A stretch of 64,000 bases of DNA. Origin: Halovivax cerinus (GTDB lineage Archaea; Halobacteriota; Halobacteria; Halobacteriales; Natrialbaceae). Positions 36,211-46,093 of this stretch are shown here, piece by piece. The notes under the pieces were generated by a model. The model was not told the origin of the DNA. It did not search any database and saw nothing but the letters and a program-made list of their open reading frames with translations. How positions within the stretch are numbered: position 1 is the stretch's first letter; each line of letters starts with the position of its first letter. The stretch is taken from contig NZ_CP101824.1 in the NCBI RefSeq assembly GCF_024498195.1, forward strand, positions 2,170,001 through 2,234,000, given 5' to 3'. The position numbers and the translations under genes are program-made.

Positions 36211-37278
36211 ATGGACGTTCGGACCGGTTTCTTTGCCCTCCTGATTCTCGGGCTCGGCGTCGTCGGATACCTCCTCGTCGAGCCGTTCCTCCAGTACGTA
36301 CTCGGCGCCGGGTTGCTCGCGTTCATGCTGCGCCCGGTCCACCTGCGACTCGCAGCCAGCGTCGGCCCGCGAATTTCGGCGGCTCTGTTGACCCTGCTCG
36401 TGTTACTCGTGGCGATCGTCCCGCTCATCGTCCTCTCGGTTATCGTCCTGGCGACGGCCGCGGAGTTCGTCGATCAACTCGAACGGGGTGACGTCGAGAC
36501 GGTCCAGGAGTCCCTCCGATCCCTCTTCGTCGACCGGTTCGGGGTGTCCACCGAACGGATGGAACAGGTCGAAGGGGCACTCGAGAGCGGGATCGAAGAC
36601 GCCGCGTACACGGCCTCCGAGACCGTCCTCTCCGAGTTCGTCTCGATCATCAACACCACCATCCACACCAGTTTCGGGTTCATGACGCTTCTGTTCTTGC
36701 TGTACTACTTCCTGCTCGACGGCGAGCGCTTTCTCGACTGGGTACGCCACGTCGCGCCACTGCACGACGCCGTCCAGGACGAACTGCTCTCCGAGATCGC
36801 GTCCGTCACGTGGGCGGTCATCTTCAGCCACCTGCTGGTGGCGATCGTCGTCGGCGTCCTCGGCGGTGTCGGCTTCGCCGTCGCCGGCCTCCCGAACGTG
36901 GCCTTCTGGACCGTCGTGATGATCGTCGTCACGATCCTGCCGGTCATCGGCGTCTGGCTCGTGTGGGGACCGGCCGTCGTCTACCTGCTTTCGGTCGGTG
37001 CGGTCGTCCCAGCGCTCGTCTTGCTGGTGTACGGTCTCGCGATCCTCTCGCTCATCGACAACTATCTCCGGGCCATCTTCGTCGATCAGGGATCCGGGTT
37101 GCACCCGGCGGTCGTCCTCGTCGGCGTCCTCGGCGGCATCTACCTGCTCGGCATCCTGGGGCTCTTCCTCGGGCCCGTCCTGCTCGCGGTGTTCAAGGTG
37201 AGCCTCGCCGTCTTCAGCGAAAACTGGCACCAACTCGGACCCGAGGAGCCACAGGCGACGCCACAGCGTGCGGAGTGA
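36211..37278 (+). CDS. AI-2E family transporter
   Basis: The 355-residue protein has the eight-helix pattern of the AI-2E/PerM family: two helices at the N-terminus (FFALLILGLGVVGYLLVEPF), a soluble segment (about residues 90-150), and a C-terminal group of helices with LPVIGVWLVWGPA and IDNYLRAIFV near the end. The family includes Na+/H+ antiporter-like members in halophiles and AI-2 exporters in bacteria. The ATG at 36211 is chosen over upstream starts because of the TATA position. Confidence 0.9.
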   Translation: MDVRTGFFALLILGLGVVGYLLVEPFLQYVLGAGLLAFMLRPVHLRLAASVGPRISAALLTLLVLLVAIVPLIVLSVIVLATAAEFVDQLERGDVETVQESLRSLFVDRFGVSTERMEQVEGALESGIEDAAYTASETVLSEFVSIINTTIHTSFGFMTLLFLLYYFLLDGERFLDWVRHVAPLHDAVQDELLSEIASVTWAVIFSHLLVAIVVGVLGGVGFAVAGLPNVAFWTVVMIVVTILPVIGVWLVWGPAVVYLLSVGAVVPALVLLVYGLAILSLIDNYLRAIFVDQGSGLHPAVVLVGVLGGIYLLGILGLFLGPVLLAVFKVSLAVFSENWHQLGPEEPQATPQRAE

Positions 37279-37312
37279 CCACGGCCTCAGAGTGCGGTTC
37301 CCCGATCGGTCG

Positions 37313-37528
37313 CTACGCGTCGTCAGAACCGTCGTCGTCACGTTCGTCGGCTCTGGCCGCCTGCCTCTCGCCGGTTGCGGGACGGTCGGGCTCGGAACCG
37401 TCTGCGGCCAATCGTTCGAGTTCTCGTTCGGCGCCGTCACGAACGTACGCGGCGCTCCCCGTCACGACGGCGACGACGAGGACCGGGACGCCGACCAGGA
37501 GCGCGAGGAGCAAGACGAGTTCGAGCAC
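37313..37528 (-). CDS. Small single-span membrane protein
   Basis: A GTG start at 37528 gives 71 residues: a hydrophobic N-terminal helix (LVLLLALLVGVPVLVVAVVTG) and a charged tail. It is convergent with the AI-2E gene and close to the nreA region. Composition supports coding, but no family is recognised. Confidence 0.55.
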   Translation of the reverse strand: MLELVLLLALLVGVPVLVVAVVTGSAAYVRDGAERELERLAADGSEPDRPATGERQAARADERDDDGSDDA

Positions 37529-37606
37529 GATCGCTCGAACGCAGGCGGTCCGTAAAGTCCGTTCGCCTCCACGGCAGTCGCGATGAACGACGGTTCCCGG
37601 CGCCGA

Positions 37607-38953
37607 TCACCGCCGGTTCGCGAACGCGGCGAGGTTCGACTGGAGGCCGGCGGCGAGTTCGGACTTCCGCCGGAGTCGCTCGAGCGAGACGGGGAGTTGC
37701 TCTGCGACGGTCGCGACAGCGTCGTGGAACGTCTCGGCGGTCCCGTACTCACCGGCGAGCGAGTCGCGCTCGCGATCGCGTGCGCCCCCGGGAACCCCCT
37801 CGAAGGCGTTGCGAACACTCTCTCTGACCTGCCAGACGCCGACCGGCGCCCAGTACTCGTCGGAGACCTCGCGGAGGACGAGACACTTCGCCTGCCGACC
37901 GATCGACTCCAGGTGTTCGAGTACACCGAGTCGGGAAGCGTAGTAGGCACCCGCGGTCTCCTCGACGTAGCTCGATCGGCCCTCGTAGCCCTCACTCGCG
38001 CTGCCCATCCAGATGTTCCCCGACGGTGCAGGGTTCCAGACGCTGCCGGGGGCTTTCATCTCGACGAGTTCGAACTCCCAGGTGCCTGGTGCCAGGATCA
38101 CCCAGTAGCGGTTGCCGACGTACTCGTTCATCCAGACCTGGACCTCATCGATGCTCGGCCGGTTACGGATGCGCCCCCGAAGGTACTCGCCGACGGCGTC
38201 GTCGACGGCCGTGATCGACCAGCGAGTGGGAACGAGCCGGCGATTCTCGGCCTCGCCGAGGGCACCGGCCGAGAGGATCGAGTTGATCTCGTAGACGTCG
38301 AACCCGCGGCGGTAGAGGTAATTCATCGCGCCCTGTGCCTGCCAGTCGTCGTCCTCCAGGGTCTTCTCGACCTGCTTCGGCACGTGTGGGTTCTCGCGGA
38401 GTTCGGCGTCGCGCGCGGTCGCCCGCGGTCCCCTGGGTGTGGCGACGTCCGTCCCCACGTCGAGGTTCAGATCGGGTTTGCCGTCCAGGCCGATCTCCAG
38501 ATCGACCGGACGGTCCGCGATGGCGACCTCGCGCTGGACGCCGACGAAGCCGTCCCAGACGTCGTGGACCGACGGGGCGAGCCGCGAGGCGATGCTTGGG
38601 GCGTCGACGTTGGCCCGCTTGCTCGAGTTCAACAGACCGGTGCGCCGCTGGAGGACGTCGTCGATGCCGTACCCCTGCTGGTACCACTGCCCGTCGGTGA
38701 CGTACTCTTCGGCGTGATCTTCGTCGCCTACGGGCGAGAGCAGCCCCACCGGGATGTCGGGGTAGTTCGATCGCCCGACGAAGATGGAGGGCGCGCTCGA
38801 TCCGACGAGGGAGTCACCGCTGATGACGTCGTCGAAGCGGCGCTCGACGTCCGAGAGGTGGTCCGTGATCGCGTAGGACTTCTCTTTCGCGAGGCGCCGA
38901 CGCTCGGCCTCCTCGTCGGGTTCCAGGTCCTCGATATACTCGTCGAGGCGCAT
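37607..38953 (-). CDS. nreA: DNA repair protein NreA
   Basis: The 448-residue protein starts MRLDEYIEDLEPDEEAERRR and contains SLVGSSAPSIFVGRSNYPDIPVGLLSP and SKRANVDAPSI, which match the archaeal Nre family. In Haloferax volcanii NreA acts in repair of DNA damage together with PCNA. The C-terminal QSNLAAFA fits a PCNA-interacting (PIP) motif. ATG 38953 is chosen because the upstream 32 codons are not conserved in character. The nearby gene on the same strand is tfb. Confidence 0.88.
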   Translation of the reverse strand: MRLDEYIEDLEPDEEAERRRLAKEKSYAITDHLSDVERRFDDVISGDSLVGSSAPSIFVGRSNYPDIPVGLLSPVGDEDHAEEYVTDGQWYQQGYGIDDVLQRRTGLLNSSKRANVDAPSIASRLAPSVHDVWDGFVGVQREVAIADRPVDLEIGLDGKPDLNLDVGTDVATPRGPRATARDAELRENPHVPKQVEKTLEDDDWQAQGAMNYLYRRGFDVYEINSILSAGALGEAENRRLVPTRWSITAVDDAVGEYLRGRIRNRPSIDEVQVWMNEYVGNRYWVILAPGTWEFELVEMKAPGSVWNPAPSGNIWMGSASEGYEGRSSYVEETAGAYYASRLGVLEHLESIGRQAKCLVLREVSDEYWAPVGVWQVRESVRNAFEGVPGGARDRERDSLAGEYGTAETFHDAVATVAEQLPVSLERLRRKSELAAGLQSNLAAFANRR

Positions 38954-39093
38954 TCGATATCGGCTACGCGCCGGGTGGTGTTGAATGTTGAGTCCGCCCG
39001 CCGGGGTATCGGCGGCGCTGGGTCGATACGACGGAATCGAACAGTCCATCCGGTGGACGGTACCGTGAGAAGAAGCGCAAGACGCGTCGGGAT

Positions 39094-40056
39094 CTAGCCG
39101 TGGATGCCCATCGCTTCGATCTGTTCCTGGTAGCGGTTCCGAATCGTCACTTCGGTCACCTGCGCGACGTCGGCGACCTCGCGCTGGGTCTTCTTCTCGT
39201 TACAGAGCAGCGAGGCGGCGTAGATGGCCGCGGCGGCGTAGCCGGTTGGCGACTTGCCCGAGAGGAGTCCCTCCTCGGCGGTCTTCTCGATGATCTCGTT
39301 GGCCTTGGTCTGGACCTCTTCGGAGAGTTCGAGTTCGGAGCAAAAGCGGGGAACGTACTTCTTGGGGTCGACGGGTCGCATCTCGAGGCCGAGTTCCTGG
39401 GAGATGTAGCGATAGGTTCGCCCGATCTCCTTGCGTTCGACCCGGGATACTTCAGAAATCTCCTCGAGACTACGCGGAATGCCTTCCTTCCGGCAGGCCG
39501 CGTAGAGTGCCGACGTCGCGACGCCCTCGATGGACCGCCCGCGGATGAGGTCTTCTTTCAGTGCGCGTCGATAGATGACCGACGCGACCTCCCGGACCGA
39601 TCGCGGGACGCCGAGCGCGGAGGCCATCCGGTCGATCTCGGAGAGGGCGAACTGCAGGTTGCGTTCGCCGGCGTCTTTCGTCCGGATGCGCTCTTGCCAC
39701 TTTCGCAGCCGATGCATCTGACTGCGCTTCTTCGAGGAGATCGAGCGCCCGTAGGCGTCCTTGTCCTTCCAGTCGATGGTCGTCGTCAGCCCCTTGTCGT
39801 GCATCGTCTGGGTCGTCGGCGCGCCGACGCGGGACTTCTCCTGGCGTTCCTGGTGGTTGAACGCGCGCCACTCCGGGCCCGGGTCGATCTTCTCCTCCTC
39901 GACGACGAGCCCACAATCTTCACAGATGAGCTCCCCCCGATCAGAATCTTTCACGAGATTGTCGGACTCACACTCCGGGCAGGTCCGAATCCCCTCTTGT
40001 TCGTCGTCCTCGACCGTCTCACGCGTGCGCTCCCGCTGGCGGGTGGACCGTGTCAT
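39094..40056 (-). CDS. tfb: Transcription initiation factor IIB (TFB)
   Basis: The 320-residue protein has an N-terminal zinc ribbon (CPEC...CEDCG, residues 25-50), a B-finger/linker ([27 protein letters not shown]) and two cyclin-fold repeats (about residues 125-215 and 220-310). The second ends in a helix-turn-helix ([20 protein letters not shown]) that reads the BRE. Haloarchaea carry several TFBs. This copy has a TATA box at 40084-40090, 28 to 34 bases upstream. Confidence 0.97.
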   Translation of the reverse strand: MTRSTRQRERTRETVEDDEQEGIRTCPECESDNLVKDSDRGELICEDCGLVVEEEKIDPGPEWRAFNHQERQEKSRVGAPTTQTMHDKGLTTTIDWKDKDAYGRSISSKKRSQMHRLRKWQERIRTKDAGERNLQFALSEIDRMASALGVPRSVREVASVIYRRALKEDLIRGRSIEGVATSALYAACRKEGIPRSLEEISEVSRVERKEIGRTYRYISQELGLEMRPVDPKKYVPRFCSELELSEEVQTKANEIIEKTAEEGLLSGKSPTGYAAAAIYAASLLCNEKKTQREVADVAQVTEVTIRNRYQEQIEAMGIHG

Positions 40057-40083
40057 CGCACTTTTATAGTAGCATCTTCCAGG

Positions 40084-40090
40084 TATATAA
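40084..40090 (-). promoter_or_regulatory. TATA box of tfb
   Basis: TTATATA on the minus strand lies about 28 bases before the tfb ATG, fitting a near-leaderless transcript. Confidence 0.6.
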
Positions 40091-40216
40091 GACTTTGGCG
40101 GGTGCGAGTACCTGATCGGCTCCTCCCCCAGGAATCGGCAGGGAGAGCGGTGGTTTGAGTAGATTTTTCGGACGAAACCAGAAAAGTTTTACCGTGAATA
40201 CCGTTCCCTCCGACAG

Positions 40217-40810
40217 ATGCCGACCATCGAATGCGACGTCGACGGTGCGCGCGAGCGACTCGAATCCGCGGGCGTGTCGATCGAGGCGGGCAACACCGAT
40301 CACGAACGCTGGCGGGCGAGTCGCGGCGAGGCGACGGCCGTCGCCTACGACGGCAAGGTCGTGATTCAGGGAGCGAACCCGCGCGACATCGAGGCGATCC
40401 TCCGCGAGTCCGGCGGTCGGGTCCACCTCTACTGGGACGGCGGGTCACGCGGCAACCCCGGACCGGCGGGGATCGGTTGGGTTCTCGTCACCGGCGACGG
40501 GATCGTCGCGGAGGGGAGCGACACCATCGGCGAGGCGACCAACAACCAGGCCGAGTACGAGGCCCTGATCGCGGCCCTCGAGGCCGCCCGCGAGTACGGT
40601 TTCGACGAGGTCCACTGCCGCGGCGACTCCGAACTGATCGTCAAACAGGTCACCGGCGCGTACGATACGAACGATCCGGTACTCAGAGAGAAACGCGTGA
40701 CGGTCGTCGAGCACCTCTCGTCGTTCGACGAGTGGACCATCGAGCACGTTCCGCGCGAGGCCAACGAGCACGCGGACGACCTCGCGAACGAGGCTCTCGA
40801 TCGCGCCTGA
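40217..40810 (+). CDS. rnhA: Ribonuclease HI
   Basis: The 197-residue protein has an N-terminal small domain (residues 1-65) and an RNase H fold with catalytic DGGSRGNPG (first Asp), NNQAEYEALIAAL (Glu), CRGDSELI (Asp) and HADDLANEAL (last Asp). It removes RNA from RNA-DNA hybrids. The haloarchaeal type 1 enzyme with an extra N-terminal domain is known from Halobacterium. A TTTTACC box at 40188-40194 precedes the ATG by about 25 bases. Confidence 0.95.
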   Translation: MPTIECDVDGARERLESAGVSIEAGNTDHERWRASRGEATAVAYDGKVVIQGANPRDIEAILRESGGRVHLYWDGGSRGNPGPAGIGWVLVTGDGIVAEGSDTIGEATNNQAEYEALIAALEAAREYGFDEVHCRGDSELIVKQVTGAYDTNDPVLREKRVTVVEHLSSFDEWTIEHVPREANEHADDLANEALDRA

Positions 40811-40966
40811 CGCGCCGTCGCCCGTGGACTCCAGCAGGGCCACTGTCAGCACCCGTGTCGATCGACGGTCGTAGTTGCTCACCGGACTCGATCGAGCGCT
40901 CGTTCCGACTACCCCCTCGGCCGGCGCGACCGACAGGCCAAAAACGCCCTCGGGACTAGCCGTGGT

Positions 40967-41671
40967 ATGGACGACTCCCCCGCGGACGATTCCGGCTCTG
41001 GCGGCGCTCCCGACGACGGCGAACGGTCGCGTGGCGGTGACCGCTCACCCCGGGACGCCGCCGACGCGCCCCTTCCTGACGACGTCGTCGCGGAAGCCGA
41101 ACGACTCACTCGCCTGGCCCGGAACGCGACGGACCCGGACGAGCGTGCGGCCTACATCCAGCGGCGCGACGAGATCGTCGCCGAGTACGACTACGCCGCG
41201 CGTGTGAGAGAGGCGGACGACACGCTGGTCTGTCACCCCGAACACTGGCTGGAGGACGGCGTCGTCCGCACGGAGCGCATCGACGACCTCTCGACGGCCG
41301 TCGAACGGTCGCTCTCTGGGCCCGGGGACCCCGACGACTGGGCGGCCCTCGACGCGGACAACCGCGACCTGGTCGAGCGCGTGCGCTCCGAAGCCGGAGA
41401 CGTCCACGCGGCGAACGCGTCGGCGTTCGCGGATTTCATGGGCAACCACTGCGCCAAACCGATGACGGCGGCGACGGCGGACGAGATCGAACAGTTCCTC
41501 GGCGAGTACTACGTCCGCAACGCCTGGCCGGACCCCGACGCCAGAGCTGTCGTCGTCGACTCGATCGAGATCACATTCGCGGTTGCCGGCGTCGAACCGC
41601 CGGCGTTCACACCACCCGACATGGACGACTCGCCGGGTCGGAGCGCCGGCAGGTCCGAACGAGGCACGTGA
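40967..41671 (+). CDS. rnhA-linked conserved protein
   Basis: The 234-residue protein has an acidic disordered N-terminus (about 35 residues), a helical core (VAEAERLTRLARNATDPDERAAYIQRRDEIVAEYDYAARVRE, given in parts), an LVCHPEHWLEDG segment and a C-terminal AVVVDSIEITFAVA strand. It matches the protein usually found next to rnhA in haloarchaeal genomes ('rnhA operon protein'). Its function is unknown. A gap of 156 bases separates it from rnhA. Confidence 0.8.
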   Translation: MDDSPADDSGSGGAPDDGERSRGGDRSPRDAADAPLPDDVVAEAERLTRLARNATDPDERAAYIQRRDEIVAEYDYAARVREADDTLVCHPEHWLEDGVVRTERIDDLSTAVERSLSGPGDPDDWAALDADNRDLVERVRSEAGDVHAANASAFADFMGNHCAKPMTAATADEIEQFLGEYYVRNAWPDPDARAVVVDSIEITFAVAGVEPPAFTPPDMDDSPGRSAGRSERGT

Positions 41672-41825
41672 TCCAGGGGAGACGGGAGTACCTCGCCTAC
41701 ACGCACCGGCGAATCGTAGTCCGTGCGCAGAGTCCGCGCGCGGAACGGAACCCGTACGCGGCGGCGGTATCGAGTCGCCGTTGCTCGGCGGTGACGGCGG
41801 AAAAACCGGTAGTGGTCGGTTTTCG

Positions 41826-42185
41826 TCAGTAGCTGCCGTCGACGATCGATTCGATCTCGCTCGCGCGCTCGTCGTTCGTTACGACCTTCGAGAGCGTCCA
41901 CTCGAGCTGGTCGATGACGGCGTCGTAGCCCTCGTCGGTGAGTTCGTACTGGTTCGTTCGCTTGTCCAGTTCGCTCTTCTCGATCAGGTCCAGGTCGACG
42001 AGCTCGTCGAGGTTGGGGTAGAGTCGTCCGTGATTGACCTCGGTGCCGTAGTAGTCTTCCAGCTCCCGCTTGATCGCCAGCCCGTACATGGGCTCGGTCG
42101 ACAGGATCGTCAGGATGTTGTTCTGGAAGGCGGTCAGGTCGCGTGCTTTGCGTGTGTCGTCGGTAACTGATTGTGCCTCTGACAT
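41826..42185 (-). CDS. PadR-family transcriptional regulator
   Basis: The 119-residue protein has the PadR winged helix: FQNNILTILSTEPMYGLAIKREL, the NHGRLYPNLDELVDLDLIEKSE recognition part and an ELTDEGYDAV wing, with a C-terminal dimerisation helix. PadR proteins repress promoters in response to ligands. Its own promoter carries an inverted repeat around the TATA region, so it may repress itself. No obvious target gene is next to it. Confidence 0.92.
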   Translation of the reverse strand: MSEAQSVTDDTRKARDLTAFQNNILTILSTEPMYGLAIKRELEDYYGTEVNHGRLYPNLDELVDLDLIEKSELDKRTNQYELTDEGYDAVIDQLEWTLSKVVTNDERASEIESIVDGSY

Positions 42186-42205
42186 AGGTGGTGTAATGTC
42201 ACCGA

Positions 42206-42236
42206 TCTATTTAACACTTGCTTACCGTTGAGTGTT
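42206..42236 (-). promoter_or_regulatory. padR promoter with inverted repeat
   Basis: AACACT and AGTGTT (42213-42218 and 42231-42236) form a perfect 6-base inverted repeat with a 12-base spacer. On the minus strand it overlaps and lies just upstream of the TATA-like GTTAAATAG (42206-42214). The geometry fits an autoregulatory operator. Confidence 0.45.
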
Positions 42237-42366
42237 TGAACCGGCGACGGTGTGGCAACCGTGCGAGTCACCTCCGCCGTGTCGGCGCTCGTCGACGGCC
42301 ACCGTCTCTGTCCACTGGGGCGCGATTACGAAAGTACTTTTTGATCCACACGAGACCTCCCCATGT

Positions 42367-42900
42367 ATGCCTAATCTCTGGGAAGAGCTAGAGACCGGAC
42401 CGAACCCGCCAGAAACCATCTACGCCGTCGTCGAGTGCCTCAAAGGCGAGCGTAACAAGTACGAGTACGACAAGGACGTCCCCGGCGTCGTCCTGGACCG
42501 CGTGCTCCACTCGAACGTTCACTACCCCTCGGATTACGGCTTCATCCCGCAGAGCTACTACGACGACGAGGATCCGTTCGACGTCCTCGTCCTCGTCGAG
42601 GACGCGACCTTCCCCGGCTGCGTCATCGAGGCGCGTCCGGTCGCGCTGATGAAGATGGACGACGATGGCGAGCAGGACGACAAGGTGATCGCCGTCCCCA
42701 CCGAGGATCCTCGATTCGACCACATCGAGGATCTCGACGACATCCCGACGCAGCGCCGCGACGAGATCGACGAGTTCTTCTCGACGTACAAGAACTTAGA
42801 GGAAGGAAAGGAAGTCGAGACGCTCGGCTGGGAGGACCGACAGGCCGCCTACGACGCCATCGAACACGCCCAGGACCTCTACGACGAACACTTCGGCTGA
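42367..42900 (+). CDS. ppa: Inorganic pyrophosphatase
   Basis: The 177-residue class I enzyme hydrolyses pyrophosphate. YEYDKDVPG, HYPSDYGFIP and the DEDPFDVLVL metal-binding segment are all conserved, and EARPVALMKMDDDGEQDDKVIAV follows as expected. The ATG at 42367 begins the conserved MPNLWEELETGPNPPE. An AT-rich ACTTTTTG box lies about 32 bases upstream. Confidence 0.96.
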   Translation: MPNLWEELETGPNPPETIYAVVECLKGERNKYEYDKDVPGVVLDRVLHSNVHYPSDYGFIPQSYYDDEDPFDVLVLVEDATFPGCVIEARPVALMKMDDDGEQDDKVIAVPTEDPRFDHIEDLDDIPTQRRDEIDEFFSTYKNLEEGKEVETLGWEDRQAAYDAIEHAQDLYDEHFG

Positions 42901-43093
42901 TCGCTGTCGTCTCTCGAACTCGCGCTTTCGTCCGCGTTCCTCCGCTGTCGTCGAGTGCGACGATACGGACGATCGGCGGTCGCAACCGCCGTCACCTCGC
43001 CTTCGATAGGTGTGCCGATCGCCGACCATCGTCGCCTCGCCAGGGCTCTCCAGCGATCCGGATCCATGCGCACTCTGGACTCTCCCGCACTCT

Positions 43094-43141
<48 letters not shown>

Positions 43142-43174
43142 CGCTCTGGTATCCGATCACGCGACGGTCCGCGA

Positions 43175-45985
43175 TCACCGATCCGTCTCCGGGACCTCCG
43201 GTCGCGCGTCGTTCGCGTCGGTCCGTGGCAGACGAAGTTCGACGATCGTCCCGCGTGGATCGTTCTCTTCGAACCGGAGTTCGCCGCCCGACTGTGTTAC
43301 TACCCAGTCGACGAGCCAGAGGCCGAGCCCGCTCGCGTGACGCAGTTGCGTAATCTCGCGTTCTTCTTCCAGTAACTGCCGCTCTTCGTCGGGGATTCCC
43401 GGCCCGTCGTCAGCGATGGCGATCGAGAGCGTCTCGGGATCGTCCGCGACGGGCCGCATCGTGACGCCGATCGTCGGCTCGTCTCGATCTGTGTGCTGGA
43501 CGGCGTTCTCTAAGACGTTGTAGACTGCGTCGACGAGAAGATCGTCCGCTCGAACGGGTGCGGCTTCCGGAAGCGACCGCTCCACGGTCACGGGTGAGTG
43601 GTGCTGGGTGAGACGGGCGATCGCGCGTTCGACGGCGTTCGCAGCGTCGATCGGCCCCGTTGCGACGGTGTCTCGGTCGAGGGTTCGCTCGACCGCTCGC
43701 GTCTTCTCCGCGAGGCCGATGAGTTCGTCCGTCCGTTCGCGGATGGCCCGTGCGTAGCGCTCGGCGTCGTCCCCGGTCGCCTTCGTCGCGAGTCGCTCGG
43801 CGCTCCCCTCGATGATGTTCATCCCGTTGCGGAGGTCGTGTCTGAGGACGCGATTGAGCACTTCGACGCGTTTCTGTCGCTGCTTTTGGTCGGTTACGTC
43901 CGTGTAGAGACCGAACGCGTACTCTCCGTCGCCGTCGACCTCGTACGGGACGACTCTGAGCATGAAGTCTCTGAGTCCGTCCGTCGTCTGGCGTTTCACC
44001 TCTGTCTCTACCACTTCGCCGGCTTCGCTCCGACTGTTGATCTCTCTGGCCCGTTCGCGCCGGTCCGGCGACGCGATGTACGCGTCGATTGGGTCGCCTT
44101 CGAGAGTCGCCACGTCGTACCCGAAGGTCTCCTCGAACGCAGTGTTCGCCTCCTCGACGATGAACTCTCCGTCGACGTGCCGTCCGGTCACGACGGCGTC
44201 CGGGACGTTCTCGAAGAGGACGGCGAAGCGGTCCCGCTCGGCCACGAGTTGTTCTTCGTACGCGAGTCGATCCAGCGCGTCGACCGCGTGGCTTATGAGT
44301 AACTCCGCGAGCTCTTCGTCGCGCTCGTCGAACGCGGCCGTATCGGTCGAGATGGCCTGGAAGACGCCGTATTCGCCTACAGGGACACTCAGCCCCGACC
44401 GGTAGGCGTCGTCCTGCGGATTCGCCTCCGGCGCGGTCGAGACGTCGTCGACCCGATAGGTCTCGCCGTTTCGGTACGCGCGACCACCGAGTCCGGTGTC
44501 CATGGATCGACGCATCTGTAGCTGTGACGTATCGACGCCCTCCGAGAGGACGCGAATCTCCAGGTGGTCGCCGACGGCCTCGCTCACCACGCAGACATCG
44601 AACTGGAGGACGCCCTCGGCCGCGTCGACCGTCTCTTCGAAGATCGCCGTCTTCGTCTCGCAGGCCTCCAGGCGACCGACGACCTCGTGTAAGGTCGTCA
44701 CCTTCCGCTGGTGGTCTAAGAGTTCGCGCTTCATCGCCGTTCGATCGCTGACGTCGTGGACGATCCCGACCGCTCCGATGGCCTGGTCGACGCGTTCGAG
44801 TGTCGTCGACGTCACCTCGCACGGGACCTCGTTACCGCCTGCCGTTCGAAGCGCTCGTTCGGCCGTTCGAACAGTCTCCGCCGACCGGACGCACTCACGT
44901 GAGCCATCCGTTCGGCGGTCGTCGACTGGCGCGGGTCCCGCTCCGGCTTCGTTCGTACCCAATCTCCCGTCCGTCGTGGCGTCGGGGAACAACGTCGAGA
45001 CGTGTGAACCGAGGAGTGTCTCGCGGTCGTAGCCGCACATCGCTTCGAGTCGGTCGTTTACCGTGTTGAATCGGCCGTCCGCGTCGAGTGCGTAGACGCC
45101 GTCGCCGACCGTTTCGACGATCGTTTTCGCCCGGAGGCGCGCTCGGTCGTGCTCGACGCGCTCGATCGCGACCGACGCCGTCGCGCCGAGAACGTCGACC
45201 AGGTGGTACTCCGCTTCACCCAGGCGCGCCTCCTCGCGCGAGGCGACCGTCAACAGGCCGTCGTCGGCGATCGGTCTGACGATCACGTCGCGAATCTCGA
45301 CTCCCAGGTCGTACGGGACGATGTCTCGTCCGACGTCGGAGAGGTGGCGCGCCTCGCCTCGCTCGAACGCCTCCCAGAGGACGCCGTCGTCCGTACCGAG
45401 ACGCGTTCCCTCGATGGTCGATTCGATCGGCTCGGTCGCGGCTTCGAGAACGAGTTCGTTCGCGTCCGCGTCCAGGTAGCGAAATCCGGCGCGGGCGTCG
45501 TCGATCACGGCCGTCACGGACTCGATCGCGATGGAGGCGATCTCCGCCTTCGAGGTGGCGCGCATCAACCGATGCGTCGTCGTCTGGAGGACGTCGAGTG
45601 CGTCCGAACGCGTACCCTCGTGACGGTTCTCACGTTCGACCAGATCCAGCAGGCGTGCTTCGAGCGTTTCCGTCCCGTCCGACGCGGGGACGTAGCCGTC
45701 GGCGCCCGCGGCGACGACGTCGCCAGCCAGTTGCTCGCTTCCCGACTCCGCGTAGACGAGAACGGGGAGCGTCGGTGCACGCCCTGCGAGCAGACGACAG
45801 GTCGACACGAGGGTCTCGGACTCGAACCCGGGACCGACGACGACGCAGTCGGCACTCGCGCAGTGACCTCGTCGTGTCGGCGGGTTCGTCACGCGTTCGA
45901 CAGTCAGCCCCTCGTCCCCCTCGTCGAACCGGAGCGAAGATTCCGCCGCCGGTGCCGCGTGGATGACGGATATATCCCCTGTCAT
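43175..45985 (-). CDS. PAS/GAF sensor histidine kinase with pseudo-receiver
   Basis: The 936-residue protein begins at ATG 45985. Domains in order: a receiver-like domain (about 1-130) in which the phospho-acceptor Asp position reads VVVGPG, a GAF domain (about 150-290), a PAS domain (about 295-440), a second GAF (about 455-600), a second PAS (about 610-700), then the histidine kinase core with H-box LRHDLRNGMN (near 715), N-box NVLENAVQH (near 825), DDGPGIP and GLGLWLVDW. No membrane segment is present, so it is a cytosolic sensor. No partner response regulator is adjacent. The signal is unknown. Confidence 0.92.
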   Translation of the reverse strand: MTGDISVIHAAPAAESSLRFDEGDEGLTVERVTNPPTRRGHCASADCVVVGPGFESETLVSTCRLLAGRAPTLPVLVYAESGSEQLAGDVVAAGADGYVPASDGTETLEARLLDLVERENRHEGTRSDALDVLQTTTHRLMRATSKAEIASIAIESVTAVIDDARAGFRYLDADANELVLEAATEPIESTIEGTRLGTDDGVLWEAFERGEARHLSDVGRDIVPYDLGVEIRDVIVRPIADDGLLTVASREEARLGEAEYHLVDVLGATASVAIERVEHDRARLRAKTIVETVGDGVYALDADGRFNTVNDRLEAMCGYDRETLLGSHVSTLFPDATTDGRLGTNEAGAGPAPVDDRRTDGSRECVRSAETVRTAERALRTAGGNEVPCEVTSTTLERVDQAIGAVGIVHDVSDRTAMKRELLDHQRKVTTLHEVVGRLEACETKTAIFEETVDAAEGVLQFDVCVVSEAVGDHLEIRVLSEGVDTSQLQMRRSMDTGLGGRAYRNGETYRVDDVSTAPEANPQDDAYRSGLSVPVGEYGVFQAISTDTAAFDERDEELAELLISHAVDALDRLAYEEQLVAERDRFAVLFENVPDAVVTGRHVDGEFIVEEANTAFEETFGYDVATLEGDPIDAYIASPDRRERAREINSRSEAGEVVETEVKRQTTDGLRDFMLRVVPYEVDGDGEYAFGLYTDVTDQKQRQKRVEVLNRVLRHDLRNGMNIIEGSAERLATKATGDDAERYARAIRERTDELIGLAEKTRAVERTLDRDTVATGPIDAANAVERAIARLTQHHSPVTVERSLPEAAPVRADDLLVDAVYNVLENAVQHTDRDEPTIGVTMRPVADDPETLSIAIADDGPGIPDEERQLLEEEREITQLRHASGLGLWLVDWVVTQSGGELRFEENDPRGTIVELRLPRTDANDARPEVPETDR

Positions 45986-46093
45986 TCGAGTCCCCGTCCT
46001 GTCGCTCCCTCTGTGGCATCGTCGTGGTCCATCATTAATGTTGTAGTAGAATCGACGGTGAACCGCCACGTCGGGTCCGTCGACGGTCGTCGC

